DNA of 8,848 nt, from the NCBI GenBank assembly GCA_910578965.1, contig CAJTSP010000110.1, positions 1 through 8,848 on the forward strand, in the 5' to 3' direction. The position numbers were made by a program, and so were the translations under genes. The stretch is from an uncultured Oscillospiraceae bacterium. Lineage in GTDB: Bacteria > Bacillota > Clostridia > Oscillospirales > Ruminococcaceae. Positions 1 to 6,318 of this stretch are shown piece after piece. The notes under the pieces were generated by a model. It was given only the letters and a program-made list of their open reading frames with translations, did no database searches and was not told where the DNA came from. Position 1 is the stretch's first letter, and every line of letters begins with the position of its first letter.

Positions 1-41
1 ATGCCGAGAGCCCCCCCCCCCGCGCCCGCCTTTTTGCCCAT
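1..41 (-). other. Possible start of a downstream gene, or spacer, with an 11-base G tract
   Basis: Nine bases after the regulator stop, an ATG (41-39) opens a frame reading MGKKAGAGGGALG to the window edge. It has only a weak AAGGCG upstream. It contains an 11-base homopolymer (C on the plus strand, 11-21). Too little is visible to say whether it is coding. Confidence 0.15.
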
Positions 42-49
42 TCTGCGCC

Positions 50-1558
50 TTACGAGCCGCCGCTCTTTCCCAAACGGTACTCGGTTGGGCTCATATTTTC
101 GACCTTTTTAAAGACGTTATAAAAGCTGATGTAATTTTCGTACCCAATGGCATAGGAGATATCCTCCACCCGCATACGGGTATCGTCCAGCATCTGTTTG
201 GCAATGGCAATTTTGGCGTTGATGACATGCTGGCGGTAGGTAATGCCGGTTTCCCTGCGGATAAGGGTAGACAGGTAGTTGGGCGAAACATAAAACATGG
301 CGGCCACGTTTTCGAGCACAAGGCCCTCGGCCGCGTGGGCGCGCACATATTCCAGCACACTGCGCACCAGGGCCGAGCTTGCGGTAACCGGCGCCTTCTT
401 TTTTTGCTCGGCCAAAAACTGGGCCAGCCAGCCGCGGGCGCGCTCCAGGGTGTCCAGCTTGATGAGGTCGTACACCGAGAGGTCGTCTGCGGCCTGGGGC
501 AAAGCGTCCCGCTGGCCCTCCTGCAGGGTACGGGTACAAAAAAACATCAAGAGGATACGCAAAAGCCGCAGCTTGCCGCAGGAGCTTTCCAGCATCCGCT
601 GCCAGAGCTCCTCCTCCGGCAGGCTGTCCAGTTGCTGCGCAAGGCTGCTGGCCGCCTGCTCCAGCTCCAAAAGGCGGGTCATCTTGGCGCTGTTCATCTC
701 AAGGCTGCCATAAAAATCCACCGCCGTATGCCGGCCGTAGATGTTGTGCCGCAAAAGGGTTTGCCGGGCCTCCTCGCAGGCGCTTTGCAGCTCGCTTACA
801 CCCGTATGCAGCCCGCTTACCGCAACGGTAAGCCCTATGAGATTTTCCACCATGGTTTCGGCCACCGTGCGCGCAGTGGCCTGCCAGGCCTCGTTTGGGG
901 CGGACATGGCGCAAAAAACCAACAGATCCCCGTCCAAAACAGCGGTAACCGTTTCGAGCTCCGGGGGGAAATGCAAAAAATCCAGCCGTTGCAGGGTGGG
1001 CCCGCTGAGGCCGGTAGCACTCTCGGCCAACAGCATAAAATAGCTGTGGGGGGCCCGGCTCAAAAAGCCCAAAAACACCTCGTCCCCCTCCAGCAGGTGC
1101 TTGGCCGTAACGGCCGAAATCAGCCGGTAGCGGCGGTTGGCCGCCTCCAGCCGCACGCTCTGCCGGGCGGCGTCCCGCTCGCGGTCCAGGCTTTCCACCG
1201 CGCGCAGAAGGGACCGCTCCAGCTCCTCGTTATCAATAGGCTTAAGGATAAAATCAAACGCAGACAGCTTGATGGCGCGGGAGGCGTACTCGATTTTTTC
1301 ATAGGCGGTGATAAAAATCACCCGGGCGTCGGCCAGCTCCTCCCCCATTTGCTCCATCATGTCCAGGCCGTCCATGCCGGGCATATGGATGTCCGAGAGC
1401 ACGATGTCCGGCCGGAGGGCGCGTATCATCTCGCAGCCCTCCCGTCCGTTGGCGGCGGCGCCGGCCAGGGTAAGGCCGCAGGCCTGCCAGGGGATGGTGC
1501 TACGCAGGGCCTCCAGCACGATCTGGTTGTCGTCAATCATCAGTACGGTATAGCTTAT
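50..1558 (-). CDS. YesN-like response regulator with AraC-type DNA-binding domain, apparent AUA start
   Basis: This cytoplasmic transcription regulator is predicted to be activated by phosphorylation from a sensor histidine kinase. From the ATA at 1558 it has 502 residues, normal for YesN proteins. The receiver domain (about 1-120) has the acidic pair D9 D10, phospho-acceptor D56 in LSDIHMPGMDG, T84 and K106 (LKP). A variable middle region follows. The C-terminal AraC/HTH_18 domain (about 395-495) contains ENVAAMFYVSPNYLSTLIRR and the second helix-turn-helix VEDISYAIGYENYISFYNVFKK. The start is set by an ideal ribosome site 8 bases before ATA, and family members begin in the same way (M-x-x-VLxxDD). 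ATG 1540 would cut into the first strand of the receiver domain. The frame is open upstream to 1771, but that part is leader DNA. It probably controls the adjacent transporter. Its kinase partner is not in the window. Confidence 0.92.
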   Translation of the reverse strand: MSYTVLMIDDNQIVLEALRSTIPWQACGLTLAGAAANGREGCEMIRALRPDIVLSDIHMPGMDGLDMMEQMGEELADARVIFITAYEKIEYASRAIKLSAFDFILKPIDNEELERSLLRAVESLDRERDAARQSVRLEAANRRYRLISAVTAKHLLEGDEVFLGFLSRAPHSYFMLLAESATGLSGPTLQRLDFLHFPPELETVTAVLDGDLLVFCAMSAPNEAWQATARTVAETMVENLIGLTVAVSGLHTGVSELQSACEEARQTLLRHNIYGRHTAVDFYGSLEMNSAKMTRLLELEQAASSLAQQLDSLPEEELWQRMLESSCGKLRLLRILLMFFCTRTLQEGQRDALPQAADDLSVYDLIKLDTLERARGWLAQFLAEQKKKAPVTASSALVRSVLEYVRAHAAEGLVLENVAAMFYVSPNYLSTLIRRETGITYRQHVINAKIAIAKQMLDDTRMRVEDISYAIGYENYISFYNVFKKVENMSPTEYRLGKSGGS

Positions 1559-1564
1559 GGTATC

Positions 1565-1590
1565 CACCTCCTGTAGGGCAGCAAACTGCC
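1565..1590 (-). promoter_or_regulatory. Ribosome site that sets the AUA start, next to a small hairpin
   Basis: AGGAGGTG (1572-1565) is a full match to the 16S 3' end. Eight bases separate AGGAGG from ATA at 1558. The in-frame GTG (1567) sits inside this site, and the first in-frame ATG (1540) is 26 bases from it, too far. A hairpin of GGCAG and CTGCC (1590-1577) ends 4 bases before the site and could influence ribosome access. Confidence 0.65.
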
Positions 1591-1597
1591 TGAAAGC

Positions 1598-1686
1598 AGC
1601 GCGCCGGGGCCACCGGCGGGCACGCCCTCCGGGCCGTTTGGCAAGGGGCTGCCCCGCTTTGCAAGGGGCCAAAGCGCGCCGGGGCC
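1598..1686. repeat. Pair of 14-bp direct repeats in a GC-rich leader
   Basis: AGCGCGCCGGGGCC occurs at 1598-1611 and 1673-1686, 75 bases apart, in the untranslated leader of the regulator gene. The DNA between is rich in C and G runs and can form several alternative hairpins (for example GGGGCTGCCCC, 1645-1655). It shows no coding evidence, although the regulator frame stays open through it. Confidence 0.55.
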
Positions 1687-1729
1687 CTGCCGGGCAAGGC
1701 GGGGCCCGCATCAAAATTTTGTTGTGTCC

Positions 1730-1758
1730 ATCATACCCAAAAACGGTGTTTGGCGCAA
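1730..1758 (-). promoter_or_regulatory. Second candidate promoter for the response regulator gene
   Basis: TTGCGC (1758-1753) and TATGAT (1735-1730) are separated by 17 bases. The -35 half forms part of TTGCGCCAAAC, the 11-mer also present before the binding-protein gene (5368-5358). The hexamers are moderate matches, so this could instead be a regulator site downstream of the other promoter. Confidence 0.4.
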
Positions 1759-1800
1759 GTGACGGGTACAACCCCGTGTTTCTATTTTTTACGTTATATC

Positions 1801-1809
1801 ATTATATCA
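1801..1809 (-). promoter_or_regulatory. Extended -10 promoter for the response regulator gene
   Basis: TGATATAAT on the minus strand is a perfect extended -10 element (TGnTATAAT). No good -35 is seen at the usual spacing, which is common for extended -10 promoters. Transcription would start near 1794, leaving a leader of about 235 bases. The surrounding DNA (1740-1860) is AT-rich. Confidence 0.5.
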
Positions 1810-1860
1810 AAAGCCATTTTGCCCTTTTTTGGCAAATTTTGCACAGCGGCATACATCAAA

Positions 1861-1897
1861 GCCGGTAGCCGCGCTTTTTTAGGGCGCGGCAGCCGGC
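1861..1897 (-). terminator. Hairpin terminator after the permease genes
   Basis: GCCGG and CCGGC flank GCCGCGC and GCGCGGC, with a 2-by-2 internal mismatch. This gives 12 paired bases around an A-rich loop. On the minus strand it is followed by TTTGATGTAT, so the U-tract is weak. It lies between the permease stop (1922) and the regulator promoter and separates the two units. Confidence 0.6.
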
Positions 1898-1921
1898 TCC
1901 TACTGTAAAACCCGCGGATTT

Positions 1922-2836
1922 TTACCCCTTGACCGCGCCCGACATCACGCCGCTGACCACATATTTCTGCAAGCAGAAATAGAGGATCAGGATCGGCAGC
2001 ATTGCCATGATAAAAAACGCAAAGGCGAGGTTCAGCTCGGAGGTATTCTCGTTGAAATAGACAATCTGCGCCAGCGGCAGGGTGCGGCTGGCCTTGTCGC
2101 GCAGCAGCACCACGGCGGTATTGTAGTCGTTCCAAACATACACGGTATTAAGCACCAACTGGGTAGCGTTGATGGGCTTGAGCAGCGGAAAAACGATCCG
2201 CCAAAAGGTTTGCAGCTTGCCGCAGCCATCAATGACCGCAGCCTCCTCCATCTCCCGCGGGACGGTTTTGACAAAGCTGGTAATAACCAATATGCTGATG
2301 GATACCTGCAGCCCCGAGCGCGCAATGACAAAGCCGATGTTGGTGCTTACCAGCCCCGCATTGAACATATTGAGGTAGAGGGGCAGCATAATGCACTGGA
2401 AGGGGATCAGGGTACCCATGGTAAGCAGGGTGTACAAAAAGTTGTAAAAGGGCGTTTCGTTGCGGGCCAGCACCCAGGAAGCCATGGAGCAGATCACCAT
2501 GAGCAGCAGGATGGTTGGGATGGTGGTAAGGACGCTGTTTTTGATACCCACCAGAAACTGCTCGTTTTCGGTAATAACCCGTACATAGTTGCTCAGGGTG
2601 GGGTGCTGCGGCCAGGCCAGGTGGCTGACCGTAATCTCGTTTTTATACTTGATCGAGTAGATAAAGCTGATGTAAAACGGGATGAGGGTCACGCAGACCA
2701 TGGCAATACAGACGGCCTTTTTGCACAGGCCGCGCACAAGCTCGCGGCGGCGCTGGCGGGCCAGCACCTGGGCGGCGGTATACCGGGCGGCAAGCTGCTG
2801 GGATTCGGCCATGGGGGCCGGTGTGGTCTCGGTCAT
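1922..2836 (-). CDS. Carbohydrate ABC transporter permease, MalG/UgpE type
   Basis: This 304-residue partner permease would complete the importer channel. The first roughly 40 residues are polar and basic (RQRRRELVRG). Six membrane segments follow, the first at about residues 41-62. The EAA loop EEAAVIDGCGKLQTFWRIVFP (197-217) precedes the fifth segment. The C-terminus QKYVVSGVMSGAVKG is the characteristic end of MalG-type permeases. The ATG at 2836 overlaps the previous TGA as ATGA, with GAGG 8-9 bases upstream. M9 is a possible internal start but has no better ribosome site. It is the last gene of the transporter unit, followed 25 bases later by a stem-loop. Confidence 0.93.
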   Translation of the reverse strand: MTETTPAPMAESQQLAARYTAAQVLARQRRRELVRGLCKKAVCIAMVCVTLIPFYISFIYSIKYKNEITVSHLAWPQHPTLSNYVRVITENEQFLVGIKNSVLTTIPTILLLMVICSMASWVLARNETPFYNFLYTLLTMGTLIPFQCIMLPLYLNMFNAGLVSTNIGFVIARSGLQVSISILVITSFVKTVPREMEEAAVIDGCGKLQTFWRIVFPLLKPINATQLVLNTVYVWNDYNTAVVLLRDKASRTLPLAQIVYFNENTSELNLAFAFFIMAMLPILILYFCLQKYVVSGVMSGAVKG

Positions 2837-3723
2837 GCTTCTACCTCGCTTTTTCGGAACAGATAGGTCGTTACCCGGGTAAGCACCACCAGCACGATGG
2901 TGAGGATGACGGCGGCGGCCTGCCCCAGCCCGGCCTTGCTAAAGCCAAAAATATAGTCGTACACAAACATGGCGCTGGTTTGCGCGGCCTCCATATTGCG
3001 GGCTACCGCCATGGGGTAGTCGAAACAGCGCAGGCCCCAGGCCAGCAGCAGGGTGACGTTGGCGGTAAAGGAAGGCACCAGTAGCGGCAGGGTAACATGC
3101 CGGAACTTCTGCCATACCCCCGCGCCGTCCAGGGTAGCCGCCTCATAGTAGTCGTCCGGGATGGCCTTAAGCCCGGCGATGTAGATGAGCATACAGTAGC
3201 CCATGTCCCGCCAGATGGCAATCACGGCCATGCCTGCCACCACCTGGCTTGACTGGCCCAACGGGCTCGCAAGATGGAACAGGGCGGAGTAAACGTCGGT
3301 ATATACATAGCTCCATACAATGGCGGCACTGGTAAGCGCAGTGGTAAAGGGGACAAACATCATTGTACGGCACAGATTGGCGAATTTGGACGAACGGAAG
3401 AGCAGCAGCGCAATGCCCAGCCCCAGCAGGTTGGTGCCGACCTCATAGATGAGGGTAAACAGCAGGGTATGGCCAAAGGCATTTTGGAAATAGCTGTTTT
3501 TGAGCATCATAATATAGTTTGACAGGCCGTTGAACTGCTTTTCGGGGGATATGATGCTCTTCCAGTTGGTAAAGGAGTACGGGATCCCCTGCACAAAAGG
3601 CACCAGCACCACATACCCAAACAGCAGCATGGCGGGCAGCAAAAACAGCAGGTTTCCGGTATGGATGCGCGCCTTGCGGCGGCGCCGGCTTTTGGCCAGC
3701 AGGGCGGTTTCGGTAGTATTCAC
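2833..3723 (-). CDS. Carbohydrate ABC transporter permease, MalF/UgpA type
   Basis: This 296-residue integral membrane protein would form half of the sugar channel. After a short basic N-terminus (KSRRRRKAR) there are six predicted membrane segments, at roughly residues 24-46, 84-107, 118-142, 161-185, 215-232 and 266-288. Between the fourth and fifth lies the EAA loop, EAATLDGAGVWQKFRHVTLP (194-213), which docks on the ATPase. I set the start at GTG 3723 because GGAGGG lies 7 bases upstream. The frame is open to ATG 3930, but that extension would read through the intercistronic stem-loop and would add a non-homologous Arg/Pro-rich leader. It ends in an ATGA overlap with the second permease. 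No ATPase gene is present in the window, so a shared MsmK/UgpC-type ATPase is inferred. Confidence 0.92.
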   Translation of the reverse strand: MNTTETALLAKSRRRRKARIHTGNLLFLLPAMLLFGYVVLVPFVQGIPYSFTNWKSIISPEKQFNGLSNYIMMLKNSYFQNAFGHTLLFTLIYEVGTNLLGLGIALLLFRSSKFANLCRTMMFVPFTTALTSAAIVWSYVYTDVYSALFHLASPLGQSSQVVAGMAVIAIWRDMGYCMLIYIAGLKAIPDDYYEAATLDGAGVWQKFRHVTLPLLVPSFTANVTLLLAWGLRCFDYPMAVARNMEAAQTSAMFVYDYIFGFSKAGLGQAAAVILTIVLVVLTRVTTYLFRKSEVEA

Positions 3724-3809
3724 GGCAATTCCCTCCAAAGCGGATGCTTCGACGGCCCCGGCCGCCGGCAAAAGGCTCTTATCGGCCAGCCTGCGCCCGG
3801 ATATGAGAA

Positions 3810-3845
3810 GGGGGACGCCCGTACCCGAGGGCACGGGCGTCCCCC
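3810..3845 (-). promoter_or_regulatory. Strong intercistronic stem-loop between the binding-protein and permease genes
   Basis: GGGGGACGCCCGT (3810-3822) and ACGGGCGTCCCCC (3833-3845) are perfect inverse complements, giving a 13-bp GC-rich stem with a 10-base loop. It begins 30 bases after the binding-protein stop. The transcript downstream reads TTCTCATAT, without a U-run. By analogy with malE-malF-type intergenic hairpins, it probably protects the 3' end of the binding-protein message or partly terminates transcription, so that binding protein exceeds permease. The remaining bases before the permease start show no gene. Confidence 0.7.
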
Positions 3846-3875
3846 TATGCTCTAACGCTTTATGGGCGGCAAGGC

Positions 3876-5222
3876 TCAGCCGTTTTCGGCAATGTTCTGG
3901 TCGAACTTGGCCTGCATGGCTGCAAGGCACTCGTCGGGAGATTGGGGGCTGCCGTTTGCATAGCTCTCGGCAAAGGCGGTGAGGTAGGTGCGCCAGTCGG
4001 TGGTAAACTGGCTGTTGAAGGGGGCGGTAAAATCACCGTAATGGGCGATGTTGCCGCTCTTTTTGATGCCGGCCAGGGTTTGTACCACCTCGGGCGCATT
4101 GCCGGCCACCTCGCCGTTAAGCAGCGGCATCAGCGAGACCGCAGACCAGGAGCTGCCGCCGTTTACTACCCAGTACTCCATAAACTCAAGGGCAACGTCG
4201 TAGTTTTCGGCGTTGGGGTTTACCATAAAGCACTGGTCGTCCTGCACGTTAAGCTTGGCGGAGCCTTCGTCGTCGATGGGCTCCACAAAAAAGCCGTACT
4301 TGAAATCAGAGCCTTCGATCATGGCCTCCAGATCGCCGATGCCCCAGGAGCCAAAGTACATCATGGCCGCCTGGCCGGAGGTGAACACCTCGAGCGCGGC
4401 ATTCTGGTCGTTGACCATCGCGTCATCCCGCATCCAGGCAAGGCGCTGGCCCCACAGCTCGAGGCCGTCCTTGAAGTAGGGGTAATCGGCAAGCTTCTTT
4501 TCGCCGCTCATCAGCTTTTCAAAGATATCCATGTCGCCGCCGGCCTGCGCCATGGTCCAGACATAGTTGCGCATCTCAATGTCACCAAACACGGCGTCGC
4601 CAAAAGCGTGGGCCCAGGGGTCGATGCCCGCGTCGGCAATGGCCTGGCAGTTTGCCAGAAGCTCGGTATAGGTTGCCGGCTCCTTGAGCTGGAGATCCTC
4701 GTAAATCTGCTTGTTGTAAAAAACGCCCCAGGTTTTGAAATCGATGGGGAATCCATAAATCTTACCGTCGGCCGAAACGTCGCCCAGGTCGCCCGAGGGC
4801 AGGTTGAGGCCGTTGATGACGCTGTTGTCGGTAAGGTCGGCCACATAGCCGGCGGTGACAAGGTCGGGGTAGAGGCCCGGGTTGCCCATCATAATTTCGG
4901 GCTGGTCGCCCGAGGCCAGAGCGGTTTGAAGCTGGGGGAAATAATCGGTGCCCTGGTTGTACACAACGTTTTCCCAGGTAATGTTGTACTCGGGATGGGC
5001 GTCGGCAAAGGCCTGCTCAACCGCCTCCAGGCCGGCCTGCTTGGTGGCCTGTGACATATAATGGAAAACCGTAATGGAAACATCCTTGGCCTCGCTGCCG
5101 CCCGATGCGGGCGTGCCGGCCGCAGGGGTGCTGGCCGCGGGGGCGCTGGGCGAGCCGCCACAGGCCGCAAGGCCCAGGGCCAGCGCGAACACAAGGAACA
5201 GCGCAATGAGTTTCTTTTTCAT
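3876..5222 (-). CDS. Sugar ABC transporter substrate-binding lipoprotein
   Basis: This extracellular, membrane-anchored binding protein would capture a sugar or oligosaccharide and deliver it to the two permeases encoded next. The 448-residue precursor has a lysine-rich N-region (MKKK), a hydrophobic core and the lipobox LAAC, giving lipidated Cys21. A Ser/Pro/Ala/Gly-rich linker follows to about residue 45. The mature part starts VSITVFHYMS and shows family-1 (CUT1) extracellular solute-binding features: a Leu/Ala-rich early helix, GKIYGFPIDFKTWGVFYNKQIYEDL, and FTSGQAAMMYFGSWGIGDLEAM in the C-lobe. The many aromatic residues (W, Y, F) are typical of carbohydrate sites, but the ligand is unknown. 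The ATG at 5222 has AGGAGG with 6 bases between. A strong stem-loop follows the stop and probably raises the level of this protein over the permeases. Confidence 0.93.
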   Translation of the reverse strand: MKKKLIALFLVFALALGLAACGGSPSAPAASTPAAGTPASGGSEAKDVSITVFHYMSQATKQAGLEAVEQAFADAHPEYNITWENVVYNQGTDYFPQLQTALASGDQPEIMMGNPGLYPDLVTAGYVADLTDNSVINGLNLPSGDLGDVSADGKIYGFPIDFKTWGVFYNKQIYEDLQLKEPATYTELLANCQAIADAGIDPWAHAFGDAVFGDIEMRNYVWTMAQAGGDMDIFEKLMSGEKKLADYPYFKDGLELWGQRLAWMRDDAMVNDQNAALEVFTSGQAAMMYFGSWGIGDLEAMIEGSDFKYGFFVEPIDDEGSAKLNVQDDQCFMVNPNAENYDVALEFMEYWVVNGGSSWSAVSLMPLLNGEVAGNAPEVVQTLAGIKKSGNIAHYGDFTAPFNSQFTTDWRTYLTAFAESYANGSPQSPDECLAAMQAKFDQNIAENG

Positions 5223-5296
5223 GTGTTACCTCCTGTTTTGAGTTGGGTTTGCGGGTTTTGCGCAGGGGTTGGCGCCAACTATAAGCCCCCTGCTTT

Positions 5297-5330
5297 TTCC
5301 CGGCCTCAAGCGGTACCCTTGCGCCGGGAA
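5297..5330 (-). promoter_or_regulatory. Stem-loop in the leader of the binding-protein mRNA
   Basis: TTCCCGGC and GCCGGGAA (5330-5323 and 5304-5297) form an 8-bp stem. An inner CAAG/CTTG pairing around GGTACC extends it. On the transcript it is followed by AAAGCAGGGGG, not by a U-run, so it is not a classical terminator. It may stabilise the mRNA or act as a regulatory leader. A separate 12-bp palindrome, GTTGGCGCCAAC, lies at 5268-5279, between this hairpin and the ribosome site. Confidence 0.45.
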
Positions 5331-5348
5331 CTGCTTTGCTTAGTATCG

Positions 5349-5368
5349 ATTATAGCGGTTTGGCGCAA
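5349..5368 (-). promoter_or_regulatory. Second -10 box with adjacent shared motif TTGCGCCAAAC
   Basis: A second perfect TATAAT (5354-5349) lies 3 bases after TTGCGCCAAAC (5368-5358). No acceptable -35 hexamer is found at 16-18 bases. A -10 without a -35 can mark an activator-dependent promoter, and the locus encodes an AraC-type regulator. The same 11-mer recurs at 1758-1748, upstream of the regulator gene. The activation role is an inference. Confidence 0.35.
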
Positions 5369-5405
5369 TCTTGAGTATCCATTGGAAATCGAAAAACCTT
5401 AACAG

Positions 5406-5434
5406 ATTATACGAATTGCCCAATCTGTTTCCAA
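5406..5434 (-). promoter_or_regulatory. Sigma-A-type promoter for the sugar transporter operon
   Basis: On the minus strand, TTGGAA (5434-5429) and a consensus TATAAT (5411-5406) are separated by exactly 17 bases. Transcription would begin near 5399 and leave a leader of about 175 bases before the binding-protein ATG. The region is clearly more AT-rich than the flanking genes. This lets the importer be expressed separately from the kinase and ThuA-like genes. Confidence 0.7.
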
Positions 5435-5445
5435 CACCTTTAAGG

Positions 5446-5459
5446 AAACTATATAGTTT
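5446..5459. promoter_or_regulatory. 14-bp perfect AT-rich palindrome, possible operator
   Basis: AAACTATATAGTTT reads identically on both strands. It overlaps the TAA stop of the ThuA-like gene and ends 11 bases upstream of the -35 box of the binding-protein promoter, a position suited to a dimeric regulator. Short AT-rich palindromes also occur by chance, and no cognate protein is known. Confidence 0.3.
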
Positions 5460-6198
5460 AACCATTATTTTGAGCCGACAGCGGCAGGGCCTGCCGCGCC
5501 CAGCCCGGCCAAGCAGGCAGCGGGCTGCCCTGGCCGGCCCAGCGCACCGCGTTGCAGATGACCCTCTGTACCTCGGGCTGGCAGTATACCGGGTAGGTCT
5601 CGTGCCCGGCCGAAAAATAAAAAATGCGCCCCCGTCCCCGGCTCCAGCAGCAGCCCGAGCGCAGCAGCTCGCCTCCGGCGGCCTGGGTAAGGAAAACGAG
5701 GGTTTCGGGCTGGGGGATTTCAAAATATTCGCCATACGTCTCATCCGCCGGAATCTCAAAATACTCCCCTGCCAACCCCTGCGCGATGGGATGGGCAGGC
5801 GCGGTGATCCAAACCCTTTGGCGCTCGTCTGCCTCCCGCCAGCGCAGGCACTGGGTACGGGTACCCATCAGCCGGGCAAACAAACGGCTGGCATGGGCCG
5901 AGTGCAGCACCACCAGCCCCATGCCGTCCAGCACGCGGTTTTGCAGCTCGTCTACCCGCCGGGCACTAAGCTCGCGCCAATGCTTGTGGCTCCAAAAAAC
6001 CAGCACGTCCACGCCGGCCATCACATCGGGCGAAAGGCCCTGGCCCGGGTCCTGCATCGTAGCACAGGTAACCTCGAGGCCGCCCTCGGCACGCAAAAAC
6101 GAGGATATCTGCCCTTGGATGCCGTTTGGGTAGATGCGGCGCATGGCCGCCTCCGCCTCGGGCAGGGGGCGGTCTTCCGCCCAGACATGCACCCGCAT
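5458..6198 (-). CDS. ThuA-like domain protein (trehalose-utilization family)
   Basis: This 246-residue protein matches the ThuA family, which has a class-I-glutamine-amidotransferase-like fold. Visible family features are VDVLVFWSHKHW (63-74), GMGLVVLHSAHASRLF (92-107), the repeated GEYFEIP elements with DETYG between them (144-162), PETLVFL (164-170), and GRIFYFSAGHETYPVY (190-205). Some members act in trehalose or keto-sugar catabolism in rhizobia, but the reaction of most members is unsettled. No signal peptide is seen, so it is predicted to be cytoplasmic. The ATG at 6198 has GGGAGG 7 bases upstream. The 120-base gap after the kinase holds only GC-rich sequence and a small hairpin (6263-6286), with no clear promoter. 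Its position between a sugar kinase and a sugar importer supports a role in processing the imported sugar. The tail after residue 222 is variable and probably unstructured. Confidence 0.85.
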   Translation of the reverse strand: MRVHVWAEDRPLPEAEAAMRRIYPNGIQGQISSFLRAEGGLEVTCATMQDPGQGLSPDVMAGVDVLVFWSHKHWRELSARRVDELQNRVLDGMGLVVLHSAHASRLFARLMGTRTQCLRWREADERQRVWITAPAHPIAQGLAGEYFEIPADETYGEYFEIPQPETLVFLTQAAGGELLRSGCCWSRGRGRIFYFSAGHETYPVYCQPEVQRVICNAVRWAGQGSPLPAWPGWARQALPLSAQNNG

Positions 6199-6318
6199 AA
6201 AAACGCCTCCCTCCTCAAACTATGCCCCGCAAATCCGCCGGCCCTTCGCCCGGCAATACCTCTTGCCTTGCAAAAGGTGCAGGCAACCCAAAGCCCGCGG
6301 CCGCCTGCCGGGCTGCCG

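Noticed and set aside
227..1576. Plus-strand open frame of 449 codons opposite the response regulator
   Set aside because: It is fully antisense to a gene with clear receiver and AraC domains. Its translation is low-complexity (G, A, Q, H, L-rich), without family motifs or a convincing ribosome site. It is a by-product of GC-rich codon use.
1559..1771. N-terminal extension of the response regulator up to ATG 1771
   Set aside because: The extra residues are Arg/Ala/Pro-rich leader DNA with no homology to receivers, and the AGGAGGTG site marks a start further down.
3724..3930. N-terminal extension of the first permease up to ATG 3930
   Set aside because: It would translate through the intercistronic stem-loop and overlap the end of the binding-protein gene. 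The residues are Arg/Pro-rich and unlike permeases, while GTG 3723 has a good ribosome site.
3942..5054. Plus-strand open frame of 370 codons opposite the binding-protein gene
   Set aside because: Antisense to a clear lipoprotein gene. The Gly/Val/Ala/His-rich translation shows no domain or start signal.
5590..5770. Repeated GEYFEIP coding segments in the ThuA-like gene, as a possible recent duplication
   Set aside because: As far as I recall, two similar FEIP-like elements around an E/D-x-x-Y-G core are normal in ThuA proteins, so this is family architecture.
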